Below are positions 24,001-36,504 of a stretch of DNA of 64,000 bases, piece by piece. The notes below the pieces were generated by a model. The model made no database searches and was not told the DNA's origin. It saw only the letters and a program-made list of their open reading frames with translations. Position numbers and translations under genes: made by a program. Origin of the DNA: Tenebrio molitor. Its lineage: Eukaryota > Arthropoda > Insecta > Coleoptera > Tenebrionidae. The stretch is taken from NCBI RefSeq assembly GCF_963966145.1, contig NC_091054.1, positions 9,610,001 through 9,674,000 of the forward strand, read 5' to 3'. Numbering within the stretch: position 1 is the first letter of the stretch; each line of letters begins with the position of its first letter.

Positions 24001-25222
24001 ACATTTGTTTTTGCCAGCTTACAACGTCCAAACTGTAGTTGGAATGTGGTGGGAGGGGCTTCAAAGTGCACACAGAATAAAATAGCGAAGCTAATTCCTA
24101 CAACTGATTTATTTGCTTTTATTGTACCTTATTAATGCATCAAACATTTATGTGGCGGTGTAAAGTGTTCACATTATGCATAATTAAACGTTACGAGCAA
24201 AACTCAACAATGAATTATTTATAATGTTACAGATCTCGCTTGTTTCGGAATATGGATATTTTTATTTTATATAAAAATTGTAGCGACATCTATATTTGTT
24301 TGGTTGACAATCTGTCAACAATTAATACTGACCTATAAAAATTATGACGCAAGTAAATCAGTCTGACAGTTTACATTGTACGAACTAATCTACGAATCAA
24401 CTTTGATCTGTCGTGACTCTCGAATCGCACCTTCAGGGTTGAAAATAGGTACATCAAAAGCGCCACTTTCATCTAGGTTCTAGGACAACCATCAATTAAT
24501 TATCCTTCCCTCGCATTGAAAAATACCACTTCGTTACTCCATAATTGCCCTTCCGGGACCAAATTCATTCACCATCCGACCCGTACATCTTTAACCCCAT
24601 TTCGCAACAGCCCCATCTCTCTCCCTCACCCACCCCCCCTCATTCTCTCCCTCTCGCCGCCACAATCTGATCTACTGGTCCCATATTTCTTGCTGCACTT
24701 CCGACAACCGCGACTCGTGGGAGCTCCTCTCCATTCCTTTGTCCACCTGACTCCACCAAACCCTCCCCCCGCCTCACAGCAACAAAATCAACGCGCCACG
24801 GCCTCATCGTAGAGATTACAAATGCCATTTGCAGGTCAATCCTTGGCGAGTTGATCGTCGGACCGCGTGGCGTCACCTTTATGCCGGAATTCTTGCGCCG
24901 CAAAGAGACGCCGTGGCCGGCAACGAGGATGAGCGTCCCGGCGATGGCGCCTTTGATCCAGTACACTTTCAGCCAGCGCCGGGCTCGGGCGTCGCACCGG
25001 AGGACGCAGACTGTCGAGGGAAGTCGCCCAACTTTGGTACGCCACTGTACGAGTGCTTGTCTGGCGCGTCTGGTGAGTTTTGTGTACTTAGTCTGGGCCA
25101 AATTGGCTGATCGAGGTGTCGTCCCAATTGGGAATTGGGCTCCGATTGGCCCATTACATTTTTCGAAATTTGACAGAGCAGGGTGAATGTTTTCCTTGCA
25201 GAGGTCTGGGAAAGGTAATTAA
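18017..25222 (+). CDS. Tentative three-exon gene, function unknown
   Basis: A start with good context (GCCAAAATGGATTT) runs into a perfect GTAAGT donor at 18025 in phase 2. The next fitting piece is 24835-25072, between a good acceptor (CATTTGCAG) and a perfect donor (CTG|GTGAGT). Its frame begins with the single base needed. A short terminal exon at 25202-25222 after TTTTCCTTGCAG would end in TAA, for 88 residues in all (MDLSILGELIVGPRGVTF at the start). The middle exon is GC-rich and open in all three plus frames, and also in a minus frame with similar third-position GC and a hydrophobic stretch. The frame is therefore supported mainly by splice phase. The intron of 6.8 kb may hide other exons. 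I do not recognise the product. Confidence 0.3.
18025..23450. other. AT-rich single-copy stretch (putative intron)
   Basis: No convincing exon was found. An inverted pair around TAGATCAAGCAG and CTTGCTTGATCTA sits at 18357-18408. A Ser/Gly/Asn-rich minus frame at 21406-21702 lacks an ATG. Confidence 0.5.
22648..22805 (+). repeat. Degenerate MITE, same family as 60626-60820
   Basis: It shares CTCCG, GATAGATT, ACGTTTTTAAAT, CTAGTT, AAAACAT and CCCTGCAGA in order with 60626-60820. Its ends have decayed. Confidence 0.6.
23451..23910. mobile_element. MITE, 460 bp
   Basis: Inverted ends of over 40 bp begin TATACAGGGTGTCTCAAAAT and end ATTTTGAGACACCCTGTATA. It is flanked by AT-rich DNA and has no ORF of interest. 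Confidence 0.9.
23911..24834. other. Single-copy spacer with a pyrimidine-rich run
   Basis: 24600-24790 is strongly C/T-rich on the plus strand. No gene is seen. Confidence 0.45.
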
Positions 25223-26534
25223 CTCGTGCGAGGAGTCCGGCGCTAATTTGAATGCACCGCAACGCAAATATACCCTTCAGGTTTGATTTAAAGCGAGACG
25301 AAAAAAATAAAGTCAAATGTTGTGTTGCGAAGAGATGGTAAAAAATAACGTGCGGTCGTAACCGGTGGGTCGTGATTGATTATTATTATCAATCTGCGAT
25401 GTTGGGTCGCATAAAATTTTCAATGAAAATGTTTAGGGTGACGTGAAGAGAGACAAAAAATAATTGTGCCGTCAACCTTAAAAATTAAATTTCAATGGAA
25501 CCTTCCGGGTGGAATATAAAAAGGTCTGACACTCCGGGTACTCTTAAACAGTGAGATGGCACTTCGGTGACGAAATTTAAATCGTTATGTGAGACATCAA
25601 TTTGGTGAAGGCGCCGCAGATAAACTGGAATGATTGATTTCGTTCTTCTCAAAATCGATTTCGTCGCTTTCCGTAAAGATTTACCGATAAGCTTAACAAA
25701 AAGTAAAAAGTGCGAACAGATACTGGAAGATGATTGAAATATGGAAGCTGTCATGTAGGGTCGTGGCTTGATTCGCACATTAAAAAAATCTGTCGAACAG
25801 ATTTCTTTCTTTTTGCACTGCCTTCATCATTGTTTCTAAGATTGGAAAAGAAGATTGACCGAATGGACATGAAAAATGAGTGCGATTGTCACAATAGCGA
25901 GTCATTTATAACTTCAGGCGATTAAATTTTTTAAGTCTTTTTAATTTGTGGTTACATTGCTCCGCGGAAGCGCGATCTCCCTGAGGTGCTATTGGTGCTG
26001 TGTCAAAACTGGTCCCACCGAAACGACTAAAGTAATTATTTTTCTCCGTTTTATTTTATTCTTTCACATTTGCTCAACTGTGTAAGCTGCATTACCACGA
26101 TTTTCAGACCGAAAACGTCATTAATAATCCCCTACTAGAATATAACAGTCTTGTATGTGGTGATCCTGGTAAGGTGTTTCACCTGCTTGTTACCATAGAA
26201 ACCTCTTCGCAGAATATTTTGATTAAACTTGATGGTTTTGATGTGATAGGCTTGATAGGCTCATCATCAGCATCGCCGTTCTTTTAGAAAAGCTTGTGCA
26301 AATTCTGCCCCTAATGCTTTACAAAAGAAGTTTTTAGATTTGTTTTAGCTCAAACAATAACCAATTTATCGTCACAATAAAAATATTCCAATACCTCAAC
26401 AATTTTTGCAACGTAGACTTGACAGGTAGTTTTTTTGCATTCCATTTCTCACCATCAATTCTATTGGAGACAGTTTTTACATTTGATCTAGCTCAAACGA
26501 TACCAGAGATTTCATTCTTTTTAGTAAAAAATTT
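25223..26534. other. Single-copy spacer
   Basis: No gene, clear repeat or paired splice signals seen. Confidence 0.5.
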
Positions 26535-26690
26535 TGGCACCTCCACCATTTTTAGCGCACATACATTTATAGTTAGTAGTAAAGGCAAAGTGATGCAGTT
26601 TTTTTGCATTAGATTTGACCTAGTTGAAGAGACAAACGATGAAATCACGATTTTTAATGCCAAAATATCCCGGCACCCCCACCATTTTTA
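26535..26690 (+). repeat. Box repeats (26535, 26669)
   Basis: The boxes are GGCACCTCCACCATTTTT and CCCGGCACCCCCACCATTTT, 134 bp apart. The unit between them carries TTTTTGCATTAGATTTGACC and CTAGTTGAA. Confidence 0.8.
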
Positions 26691-27325
26691 TAAAATATAT
26701 TTTGGATTTTTCTCAACTATAATCCAATTTTTACCCTTTTGCGATTACGTCATTATCTAGTAACTTCACGTATGTTTGAGCTAGGATCAGAAACAAATTT
26801 GAATTTATCATAAATAACTACCGTGTGAACAACAATTACTGATTGAGTTGGCAATAAATTCTGGTGACTTTTGGTGACTTTTATGTCATGTTCCAACGAG
26901 AAAACCATTTTTTAATAAAAGAATACAAAAACCAAGACGTTTAAATATGAAATGTATACCAGCTGTCAATTGTGTCGACAAAACAAACCGAAATAGGTAC
27001 AATTCACAGTCTTGAAAATTTCATGTAAATTTTTTTATTGGCAACTGAAACAGTTATTGTTGCTCACCCTGTATAATGTTTCAAATTTGTTGACAATTGC
27101 TTCGAAAGGTTATGTTTGTAATCAAAGTAATAAGTGAAAGAAATTAAAAATTGTCAATTTGACAGGAGCATAAAATAACCTCAAAGTGTTTCTGTCGTTT
27201 CAATAAAGAGAAAGCGAGGAAGGAAATCGTGACGTCACCTCAAAAGGGTAAAAATTGGACTATAAGACTATGTAGTTTTTTTTTGCATTTGATTCGTTAG
27301 GATTAAATATATTAAACACAGTATT

Positions 27326-27707
27326 TACTGTCGTGAGCAATAAATTTTGGTCGTCGAGGTCATTCTTTGACGCAACGGAGAGTGTTCTAATTTGAAGCAG
27401 GCATAACCTCTAATAAATTCTATTTGTCTTGCCTTGTCAAGATCTTGTCAACTTTTTGGAAATCCCAACTGGGTTGCCACCGAGGTTGCCACCGTAGCTT
27501 CTGACACATCCGTCTCTATCAGCGAAATAATTTTTACTCTGTTAAAATACGATATTGGAGCCATAATTTTGAATATTTACAATAAAACTTTGACAATTTT
27601 TTTTTATTGACATCGGCCCTAATTAAGCAGGCAAAATTTGATTTTTTGACAATAGCGGGTAATTTCAAAATGACCTTGACGACCAAGATTTAATGCTCCC
27701 GACTGTA
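27326..27707. mobile_element. MITE, 382 bp
   Basis: The left end TACTGTCGTGAGCAATAAAT and right end ATTTAATGCTCCCGACTGTA are inverted repeats that continue through GGTCGTCGAGGTCATT. A third, partial copy of this end lies at 62752-62825. Confidence 0.8.
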
Positions 27708-27734
27708 CATTTGATCTGCTCCGAGGGGCAGTGG

Positions 27735-27955
27735 AGCAATCGTAATTTTTGTTTATTCGACACTGCCAGAATTTGAGAATTTTTTCCTATGTGAACGGAT
27801 TTTGATAAATGTCACCACTTGTCAAAACGAAACGTCAAGCTAATTTTAAAGATTTTAAGCGATTTGGAGCCTTTAAGGGGTTCGTCGAACAAAAAAACGT
27901 TGTATTCAACTCGTTCGTGTGTCAATTGGGCTTTTTTGGCACTCGTCAAATAAAG
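27735..27955 (+). repeat. Foldback family F, copy 3 (truncated)
   Basis: The family runs from the CGACACTGTCAG-like side to GGGCTTTTTTGGCACTCGTC and stops abruptly where the MITE at 27959 begins. The MITE probably interrupted it. Confidence 0.7.
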
Positions 27956-27958
27956 TAT

Positions 27959-28246
27959 AGTATTGCCGTTATAACTTTTTACCTGCTCCGCCCACTAAAA
28001 TTGACCAATCAGAATCAAAGCCAGATTCAATCTGTACAACTTTTCATCACATTTGCCACGTAAAAAAGTTAAGGTTAGAATTTTGCTGTCAAGTCCACAA
28101 TTATTGTTTTAGGTTCTAAAAAATAAAATGTCATTAAGACAATTCGAATGTCAGAAAATCAGATCGTCTTAACAACCTATTTGATTGGTAACTAAGAAAA
28201 TGAAATGGGCGGGGCAGATAAAATGTTACGTTGTCCTTAGTATACT
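27959..28246 (+). mobile_element. MITE, family 2 copy A
   Basis: The element is about 290 bp with imperfect inverted ends containing CTGCTCCGCCCA and GGGCGGGGCAG. It is nearly the same sequence as 55953-56252. Confidence 0.85.
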
Positions 28247-28262
28247 ATAATAATGAATTTTA

Positions 28263-28615
28263 CCGGCGCCTCCACCATTTTTGCATAATATATTTTTTGA
28301 GTTTTCTATATAACTATTAAAAATAAAGTAATGCGGTTTTTTGGATTCAATTCGTGACAATTACATCTACTAAAAGCAATATTTAGATTTGACCTAGTTT
28401 GAACAGAAACAACGATATTATTATTTTTATCGAGACAATATCCTGGCGCCACCACCATTTTCTGCTAAAACTAAAAACCATAGAGTTTTTTGCATTCCCT
28501 TCGTGACAATTAAATGTATGAAACCCACTTTTTATATTTCACCTAGTTCGAACAGTAAGGAAGAAATTGCAATTTATTTATACGAAAAATCTCGACGCTT
28601 CCACCATTTTTGAAA
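28263..28615 (+). repeat. Box-repeat cluster (28263, 28442, 28592)
   Basis: Three head-to-tail boxes lie 179 and 150 bp apart. The unit bodies share GCGGTTTTTTG, CATTC, TTCGTGACAATTA and ATTTGACCTAGTTTGAACAG-like stretches. Confidence 0.85.
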
Positions 28616-28619
28616 ACCA

Positions 28620-31097
28620 AATGACTAATGCTAAAGATGGAAGCACGAAGTTCTTTGCATTCGATTCGTCACCACCAAAATTATAAAACGTAGAAACAGC
28701 ATAGTTCAAGGTTGAAATCCAAAGAAATATGACGCCAGAAAAGCACAAAGCATTTTTCATAATCATAAAGCACACCTCTAAATTTTTCTCCCGTTGAATA
28801 CGTTTTTATCCAGATTAGAATTGTTAATACACAAAACAAAACGTTTCACTCACTCCAATTTTTAAGTAGATAAAGTACTTTCTGATATTCATCGAGTTAT
28901 ATGTAGCGACTTCTGACACGAATTTATTAGTAATGAGAATTTCAAAGGAAACGTAATACACTTATAGATATAGCTTGCGCGATCCACTTCCCCCTTTGCT
29001 TTACAGTTACATTTTCAAACGCTCTCAAAGACGGATTAGTAAGAGAATAAAGTTATTCCATGTAAATCTATTCCCAGGTGGTCTACAACCCCTTATTATG
29101 GGTCCCCTAAAAATATTCAATTCAACGCGGCACTGCAACATTACAAGTTAACGATTCAAATTTTAATGATGTTCCACTATCGTGGAAAATATCCCAAATT
29201 ATCTCCTATGGAAGACAATCATGGCTCTCGTTTCAAACGATATAAGTTCGCAAACTGTTTCTTTTAGCGTTAGAAATCCGGATGTTTTTCACATTTATCT
29301 ATTTTGATAGCGTATAATTTATCCTTGAAACGAAATAGATTTCAATGAAAAAGTTAACGGTTTTAAGTCTGCAGAACGACTCTTGTAAAAACATTATTTT
29401 ATCTATTTTTCGTAACTATTTTTTTTTTATCTACGACCAACAATTCTTTTTCGTAGCTAACCGTCTGCAACAGTCTGAAACACCGTAAAGGCGATCCCTG
29501 ACCTGAATATCAATAAAGACAAAAGGAAAACAAACTGCGCCTCCGATGCATAATGCATCTTCCCTCCTTTGACAAATTAAATGAACGGATTAACTTACAG
29601 CAATAACTCAATTCTTTCTTTGTTCACATGATATACACCGGTGCGCTGGTGTTGCAGCTATGCAACCCATGAATACTAAAATGTTATTTTGTAATGCGGA
29701 GTGCGCCCACACATTTTTATTTAATTTTCCAGAGAACGCGAGTCGGAATTCTGTTACCTCACTCCGCGTTACGTCGAACCAAGCTCAGACACTCTTTGCA
29801 GATTTCACAGCATGCCTAATCCGCATTCCGGATTAATCCCTTCGTTAAAGCGGCATCCATCGACACAAACATCCAGTGACGATTTTCGGATATCGATGCT
29901 GTCGTGTTAAAGCGAAACAATACCCACAGCAACAATGAAGGGATTACAAACTTTATAGAGGTTGCGTGACCATTTTGAATAGTTCTATTAGTGTTGTTTA
30001 TGTCGGCAAACAAAGAGTCTACAATCAGTGACCGATGACGTCAGTACAACCCCTAAAAAGTGTTTCGTTTGCTGAACGCAAATTTGCACGATTGTTATCC
30101 ACCCGGAGAGAAGTTAAACGGATTAGATGATCTTTAATAATGCGCAACAACTGCTCGTTTACCATTTACAAAGCAGGCACGTATTTAACCTAGTTATCTG
30201 CTTTCAAAACATCCCCAGTTATAGGAAAAGCAATTAAAATATTGCGCGAGCAAGAGGAATACAAACTCCTCGTTAGACATCTAGGATGAAGGGCGAATTA
30301 AGCGCTCCCGGCGGCGCAATCACAAACAATCGTACCATAATTGACACTTCAAATCGATCGTTTCATTTCTTATTCGATCAACTCGAATTGACAATCTGGC
30401 GATTAATTCGTGTTGCAGCCGGGATCCAGTCAACTTGTCCCCTGCACCCAATCGATAAGCAACCAGACGAGCATCAAACCCACTTTGTTTGCTCGACTAG
30501 ACTACTCAGAACTATACTCTGCCCGAAGCCTCGAAACTCCTTGTTTGCCAACTGGATCAGACAAAAACTGTGCTTTAACGAAAGGCCGAAGTGGTTTCGG
30601 AATTTTTATTGACGGGCGACCGATGGAGGGTGCAGATATCAATCTTTTCTTATTTTGGGCCGATGGTTCCGCTTTGGACGGCTTAGCTGTCGCATCACGT
30701 AATTTTTTATAAGAAAGTCTACGACCGTTCTGAATTTCAAAGAGTACAGCTTGAGAGAAGAGCCGCGGGATAGGACGGAGATGGAAGGCACAAATGGACG
30801 ATTTGGAAAGGCGCTCACAGTTTTCGCTCAGTAAAATATAATTCTATTGCAGATGCTTTCAGTGTAAATATAACAGCGGATATTCGCTGTTCCGCACAAG
30901 AAAGCTGGATTTGGTCCAACTCGACATGGCCGAGTGCTTGTCGATCATTTGGGATAATTCACTTTGGAACATGTGAAAATCTTCAAAATGTATAACAGAA
31001 CTAGAGGAAAACATGTTCAAATTGGAAACAATTATTCATTTACAATTTTTCTCCAAAGATGTATTCTTATTCTTAAGTGTGAGCTTACCTGTTGACA
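28620..31097. other. Single-copy spacer
   Basis: No gene found. Two overlapping open frames at 30286-30712 have no recognisable product or splice support. Confidence 0.5.
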
Positions 31098-31690
31098 GAT
31101 GCATCTTGGACCTTGAAAATTCAAACATTTTTTTCATCTTACTTCCGATCGTATAGAAACAAATTCTCTTACTTCAATCAAATTTGAATATAATTTAGAC
31201 GTACTTTTCCACTTCATGCATTTTTCATCTCATTTTCCATGCTGAAGCTCTTTCCATGAAAATTATTTCAACCATCTTTATTCTGACTACCAACCGTTAA
31301 CATTTAACGCCATCCAACTTCAACATTCTCATTCCCCTAGCACAGCCACGTCTGCATGATGTTTATCGGCATTTGTCGCAATTGAGGTTATGTCGTAACC
31401 TCATCAACTATGTTGTTAAATTAATATTTGACTGCCGCAAGTCTCAACACTTCGCTCTGTTCTAGTATTGATTGAGTTACTGAAGGGGAACAATTCAGTT
31501 GTGTTTATTTAGTACCAGTTTATACACAATTGAGGTTATATCGCAAATAGATGCACCTTGGAGCTGCGTTAAATCGTGAAAATACAAACATTTCTTCAGT
31601 TTGTAATCGTACAGAACCCAAACGCAACACAAATTCTCTTCCTTCAAACAAATTTGAATATAATTCAGAAGAACTTTTCCACTACATACA

Positions 31691-32252
31691 ACAGTCGCGG
31701 ACAGAAAAAAGTAGGACAATGTTGTTTCGCTAATGTAAGTCTGTTTACTATTTCTATGGTTACCATTAAAATATTTATTTATTTATTATAGTAAGCCCGG
31801 TTTACTCAACTCAATTTGAGCTAAATTTCTTAATAAGACTTGTCACGACCTGCTGTATTATAACCGGCCTGTTCAAAAGTGTAATTTGAGTGATCCCCGC
31901 AGAGCGCTAGTGTACGGGCGCTTTTTGGGGATATTAATTCATCTTAAGTTTTTGTCACCGAGAGTTTTTCTCGTTCAAATGACATTCGAATTTAAAATCA
32001 AAAACACAAAAATACAAATGTATTCAGTATTGTTTTAGAAAGAAAATATGAACTTATTGTGCTCAATCTTAACTCTAAAGTCATGTCTAAACCTATTTTT
32101 CCGCATTTTTATTCTAGAGAAGCGCCCGTACTGTGGCGCCCTCATCGGTGAAAATTGGCTCTTTCTCGGAAACATTTTCGCAATGCTTTTTTAATGAAAT
32201 TATTATACAGCAGGTCGTGAGACTTGTCCTAGTTTTTTTTGTCCGCGACTGC
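31691..32252. mobile_element. MITE inserted in the tandem array, 562 bp
   Basis: The ends are ACAGTCGCGGACAGAAAAAA and TTTTTTTTGTCCGCGACTGC. A second inverted pair lies inside it (CACGACCTGCTGTATTATAA and TTATTATACAGCAGGTCGTG). Confidence 0.8.
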
Positions 32253-32438
32253 ATATTTTTCACACGCTTTTTTGACAAGTTGCGTCAACCATCTTTACGC
32301 CAACTGACTCAAACTACCAACCGTGAAAATTTAATGGCATCCAACTTAACCATTCTCATTCCCCCAGCACGGGCCAGTCTCTATGACGTTTACGCAATTG
32401 AGGTTATGTCATTGCTACACCAACTACTATCCGTTTAT

Positions 32439-32834
32439 TAAACTCCCGCACTGTCAGTGTCAAAATTTTGAATTTTCTTTGGAGTGTACCTATGGTGACA
32501 TACCTTTTCAGTTGCCTGTACACAAAATCTAGTTATAAGAACGTCAACAACAAAAGTGTGGTTATATTAATGGAGTTAATTCTCCTCTTTCCAAACAATA
32601 ATTAACAATATTCTGCTTCTCTCTGGCCGTTAACAGTATTCTTTTACATTCCATATCTTCTTCTTGCGCAGCCACTTCGGGTAAGTCATATTTTGAATGA
32701 AAAAAACAGAATTTATTAAACTTAACTTCAAATTTGAAATTTCTAATTTTTGCACCAACGTTAACGTAAAAATTACTATAGTTTCTGAACGACAGTGCGG
32801 CAACTTGCAAACACTTTGACAGTGCGGGAGTTTA
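32439..32834. mobile_element. MITE inserted in the tandem array, 396 bp
   Basis: The perfect 18-bp inverted ends are TAAACTCCCGCACTGTCA and TGACAGTGCGGGAGTTTA. It interrupts a unit between the GAGGTTATGTC and TATGTTGTTAA landmarks, which are adjacent in the uninterrupted copy at about 33450. Confidence 0.85.
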
Positions 32835-33975
32835 GTAAATGGACAATATGTTGTTAAATTAATGTTTAACCGCCATAAACTCCAACATTTCGCTTTGTTC
32901 TAGTGTTGGTCGAGTTTATGAAACGTAACAATTCGAGTCTGTTTAGAGCCAGTTTTTGTACAAGCCAAATCTACCTAATCAAATTGAGGTTATGTCATCG
33001 CCGTAATTACTCAGTTATTACCGTTTTAACGAACAAAAGGCGCCGTGATCCTTGCAATCGCCAGGACTGAAGCTCCAGTAGACCCAGAACTGGGTAAACT
33101 CAACATTCCAGATCGCAATGAAGTTTCAAGTATTATATCAAGTATGCCGTACTAAGCGCGCTTATAACATGGCAAACTTTGTACTTTCAAATTAGTTGTC
33201 TCGATTAACGTAATATGAGCAAAATCCAGCTGTTGCCGTGGAAAATATAAATTCCAGCGAACAAACCAAATTAAAAGTAACCAGAAATCATCCCATTCTG
33301 ATTGTTGACGCTTTTTTGACGAATTGCGTCAACCATCTTTACCCAGGCAACCAACCGTTAAAGTTTAATGGCATCCAACGTAAACATTTCCATTCCTCTA
33401 ACGCTGCCACGTCTCACGCCGTTTATCGTCATTTATCGCAATCGAGGTTATGTCACGACCTCATTAGTTATGTTGTTAAGTTAATATTTGACTGCCGCAA
33501 ACCTCAACACCTTCCTCCGAGCTAGTGTTGGTCGAGTTTCTGAAACATAACAATTCAATTACGTTCATTTAGAACCAGTTTTATATAAACCAAATCTAAC
33601 CTAATCGAGGTTATCTCGTCGCCGTAATTGCTCCGTTATTATCATTTTAACGAACACAGGACTCACTATCGCTGTAATAGGCAGGATTGAAACTCCAGTA
33701 GATCCGAAACTGCGCAGATTCAACATTCCAGGTCGCAATCAAGTTCCAAAGTATATCGAGTATGCTGCATTAACCGCCCTTGTAACACCGCAAACTTCGT
33801 ACTTCCAAATTAGTTGCGTTGATTAACGTAATCGCCGAAAATTCAGATTCCTGCGAACAAAACAAATCAAAAGTAACCAAAAACAATGGTGCTTTCGTCG
33901 GTCTGGTTGGCAACACTTTCTAACCTCGAAAATTCGTGACAGCTGTCGGGACAAAAAACCCAACGCTAAATTAAA

Positions 33976-34089
33976 ATGTCTGGTACGAATGAGGAGACGA
34001 AAGTTTTGCGTTACGACAACAACGACGGTCGCCCCCGGCAAACTTCCAATCAACTTGCAAATTTGGAGGAAGCCTTCAAACAAAACTAA
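33976..34089 (+). CDS. Candidate small ORF of 37 codons
   Basis: It begins in good context (TTAAAATGTCT) just beyond the tandem array, in single-copy DNA. The peptide is hydrophilic and looks protein-like (MSGTNEETKVLRYDNNDG; a C-terminal NLEEAFKQN). It has no membrane segment. No adjacent splice site or poly(A) signal supports it. It could be a real micropeptide, the first exon of an unseen gene, or chance. Confidence 0.2.
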   Translation: MSGTNEETKVLRYDNNDGRPRQTSNQLANLEEAFKQN

Positions 34090-35800
34090 AGTTTGCCAGA
34101 AGTTCGCTAATTATTGTAATCCGTTTTTCGGGGCGTTTTGTTTAAATGTTGTGCCTGCACGAGTTTCGTTAGTTTGATGGAATCTAGATTAAATTAAGTC
34201 CCCTCGAACTTCCGCCAGCGACGCAATTATAATTTATTAAAATTTCTCTATGAATATTTTATGATGATTCATCCTCTGCGGCTCGCCAGAATGATTGATT
34301 TTCCCGCCGAGTCGAAAAACCACAAACTGCGACTTTATCGGAAGCTGCAGCGCCCACGCCCCTCAAACATTATTTAAATTATTCATTAATGAAGGAACGA
34401 GCACCCGGAACTGTTCGAAAGCGTGGGTTCTGTCCAACACGAGTGTCCAATTAACATCCCCAAAAAAAATTTCGATTCGATCGAGTCGATCACCACAACA
34501 GAGCCATCGATCACCGAAATGACAGCGAAAGCTTGAAAAGTTGCCAGTTTATTTAGCTCGCACTCAAGTGGCGCCTCCTTCGCAGCGTCTTGAAAGCCTC
34601 TTCGGTTTCCTCCGAGTTTTTATTTGAATCAAACAAGAGAGTCCATCGAGAAATTACAAAGGAGAGCAACAGCCTAATAAGTTTTGCATTATTAAATTTC
34701 AAAGTGTTCTCTTCGGGACCGGGCGAGCAATAATTTATCGTTTTTTCGCAAAACCGTTAATATTTTATTCGTGAAGGAGAAAACTCGCATCGGAAAAATT
34801 AATTTCGAAGATAACTTCCAGGCGGATTTATTTATGAGTAGGACTTAGCGATTTGAATTTAATCGAAAAAGTTCGACAGTTTGTCGTTGGTGTCTCGGCC
34901 GTGCCAACTGCGCCACAGAAATATTTTCATTTTCAACTTCCAGTGCTTCGTCTGAAAAGCCGACAACTTCCAATTTGGATCATCCTCTACAAACTAAAAC
35001 GGAAAATCTCCAGATTCTCGTTACCTGTTCGCCTCCAGACGGGAAGTCTCATAACGCTGTTGTTACCTTCTATCCCCCAGACTTAATTTCACGCTTTTTG
35101 TTGCAGCCTTCCGCATCTTTAATGACGGAAAAACGACACCGGTCTTGTGTACTCTTCCAAAACTTACAACTATAAATTTACACACCCAACTCCGACCAAA
35201 CTCCGCTCAGAACTTTCCCAACTAAGTTTCCATAAAAAAAGTAAACTTCCACAGTAGTCCAACTTCACGAGTGTCGGGGCGATCACTAAGATGTTTGTCG
35301 ACGTTTGTCATTTTCGGATGACGAAATTAATAACTGAAGTTGGGAATCCAACGTGAGTTTCATGACCCCTTCACCAAAACTTTTACGGCGTCTCTGCGAA
35401 AGATTGGTGCTTAGGTGTTATCCGGTTCGTCACCTGACGTATAAAATATGCGCGCATCTAGAAATTGAATAACTGATAGACTGGCACTTTTCCAAACTAA
35501 TTTTATAGAATAGCAAGAGAGAGATGTAACTCTCCGAATTGTGGCGGCGAAGATTATGCTACGTAACTTATCTTATCCGGCTGATTAAACGATAAAGTTA
35601 TCTGAACGTTTGCTTTTCAGTTTCAATTCGTACATGGAAAATTTACAATAATGGTCCCAACGGACGAAACAATTGATTTCTCTGTTAAAAGCTTGACGAC
35701 AAGATCTGAACACTGCAGGTTTTAAATTATGACGTTAGCTAACGTCAATGTAAGTACTCCTCTTGGCTCAAACGGCATCGACAAATTCCTCATTTTATTG
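34090..35800. other. Single-copy spacer
   Basis: No gene supported. Short frames at 34295-34522 and 34853-35175 lack any family signal. Confidence 0.5.
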
Positions 35801-35810
35801 GGAAAAATAT

Positions 35811-35832
35811 CCCGGCGCCTCCACCTTTTTTG
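35811..35832 (+). repeat. Solitary box repeat
   Basis: The box reads CCCGGCGCCTCCACCTTTTT. The unit body upstream carries the CTCAAACGGCA stretch seen in other units. Confidence 0.8.
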
Positions 35833-36504
35833 TAATAGTATATTGTTATACGAGTTGCACAAGACAGTCTATTGTCGAACGAGAGGGACGATTTTGACAA
35901 CATGACACATTAATTAAATTTTTGAAATATTATTATCTTAGTGACTTTTATTTTAATGGAATTGGGTTGGTATATACGAAGCAATGTCATTTCATTGAAA
36001 ATTATTTTTTTTTTTAAATTTTAAATTAAATGGTCTACCCGATGTTGTTACCATAATAATCTACCCCCTTAATAGTTTATTTTGATCCAAAACATGGATT
36101 CAGGTTCAAATAATGACATCACATTTAACACTGAAATTTACTTTCAATACCAACCCCATATTCAATAATCACTAGAAACGATGCTATAAAATTGATCTTT
36201 GTGAAACTGTTTTCGGTGTCACCAAATGCTCATTGTGACACCGAAGTAGAAAATACAGGGTGCCCATTTTATCTCTTCCCGCCTTACGGTTTAGCAATAG
36301 GCAACACATAATACATTGCACAGATATGTTGGTGGAAATTATTTATTTTTTTTAAATAAGAAATATAGTTAGCCAAAGTGAAACATTTAATATGCCACAA
36401 AGTGACATAACGCATAACCTAATAATTTAAATTTTTGAAGTATTTGATGACTGATGTCATCCATGACGGTAATATTCAATGCAACCTTTTGAAAATTTTC
36501 AAAA

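Larger units (their letters stand above)
31098..33880 (+). repeat. Degenerate tandem array, about four units, with two MITEs inside
   Basis: Recurring landmarks in the same order are CAACCATCTTTA, CCAACCGT, AATGGCATCCAAC, ATTGAGGTTATGTC, TATGTTGTTAA.TTAAT and TCTAGTATTG/TCTAGTGTTG-like. Later copies continue with AACTCCAGTAGA and CAACATTCCAG. The full unit is about 560-580 bp after removing the inserts. Copies are clear at 31098-31540, 31548-32440, 32838-33300 and 33305-33880. Confidence 0.75.

Noticed and set aside
24640..25101. 153-codon minus-strand frame with a hydrophobic stretch
   Set aside because: It overlaps a plus-strand segment with better splice sites. The minus reading lacks a clear donor, and its downstream half looks like the complement of a pyrimidine tract. 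Kept only as an alternative in the 18.0-25.2 kb gene entry.
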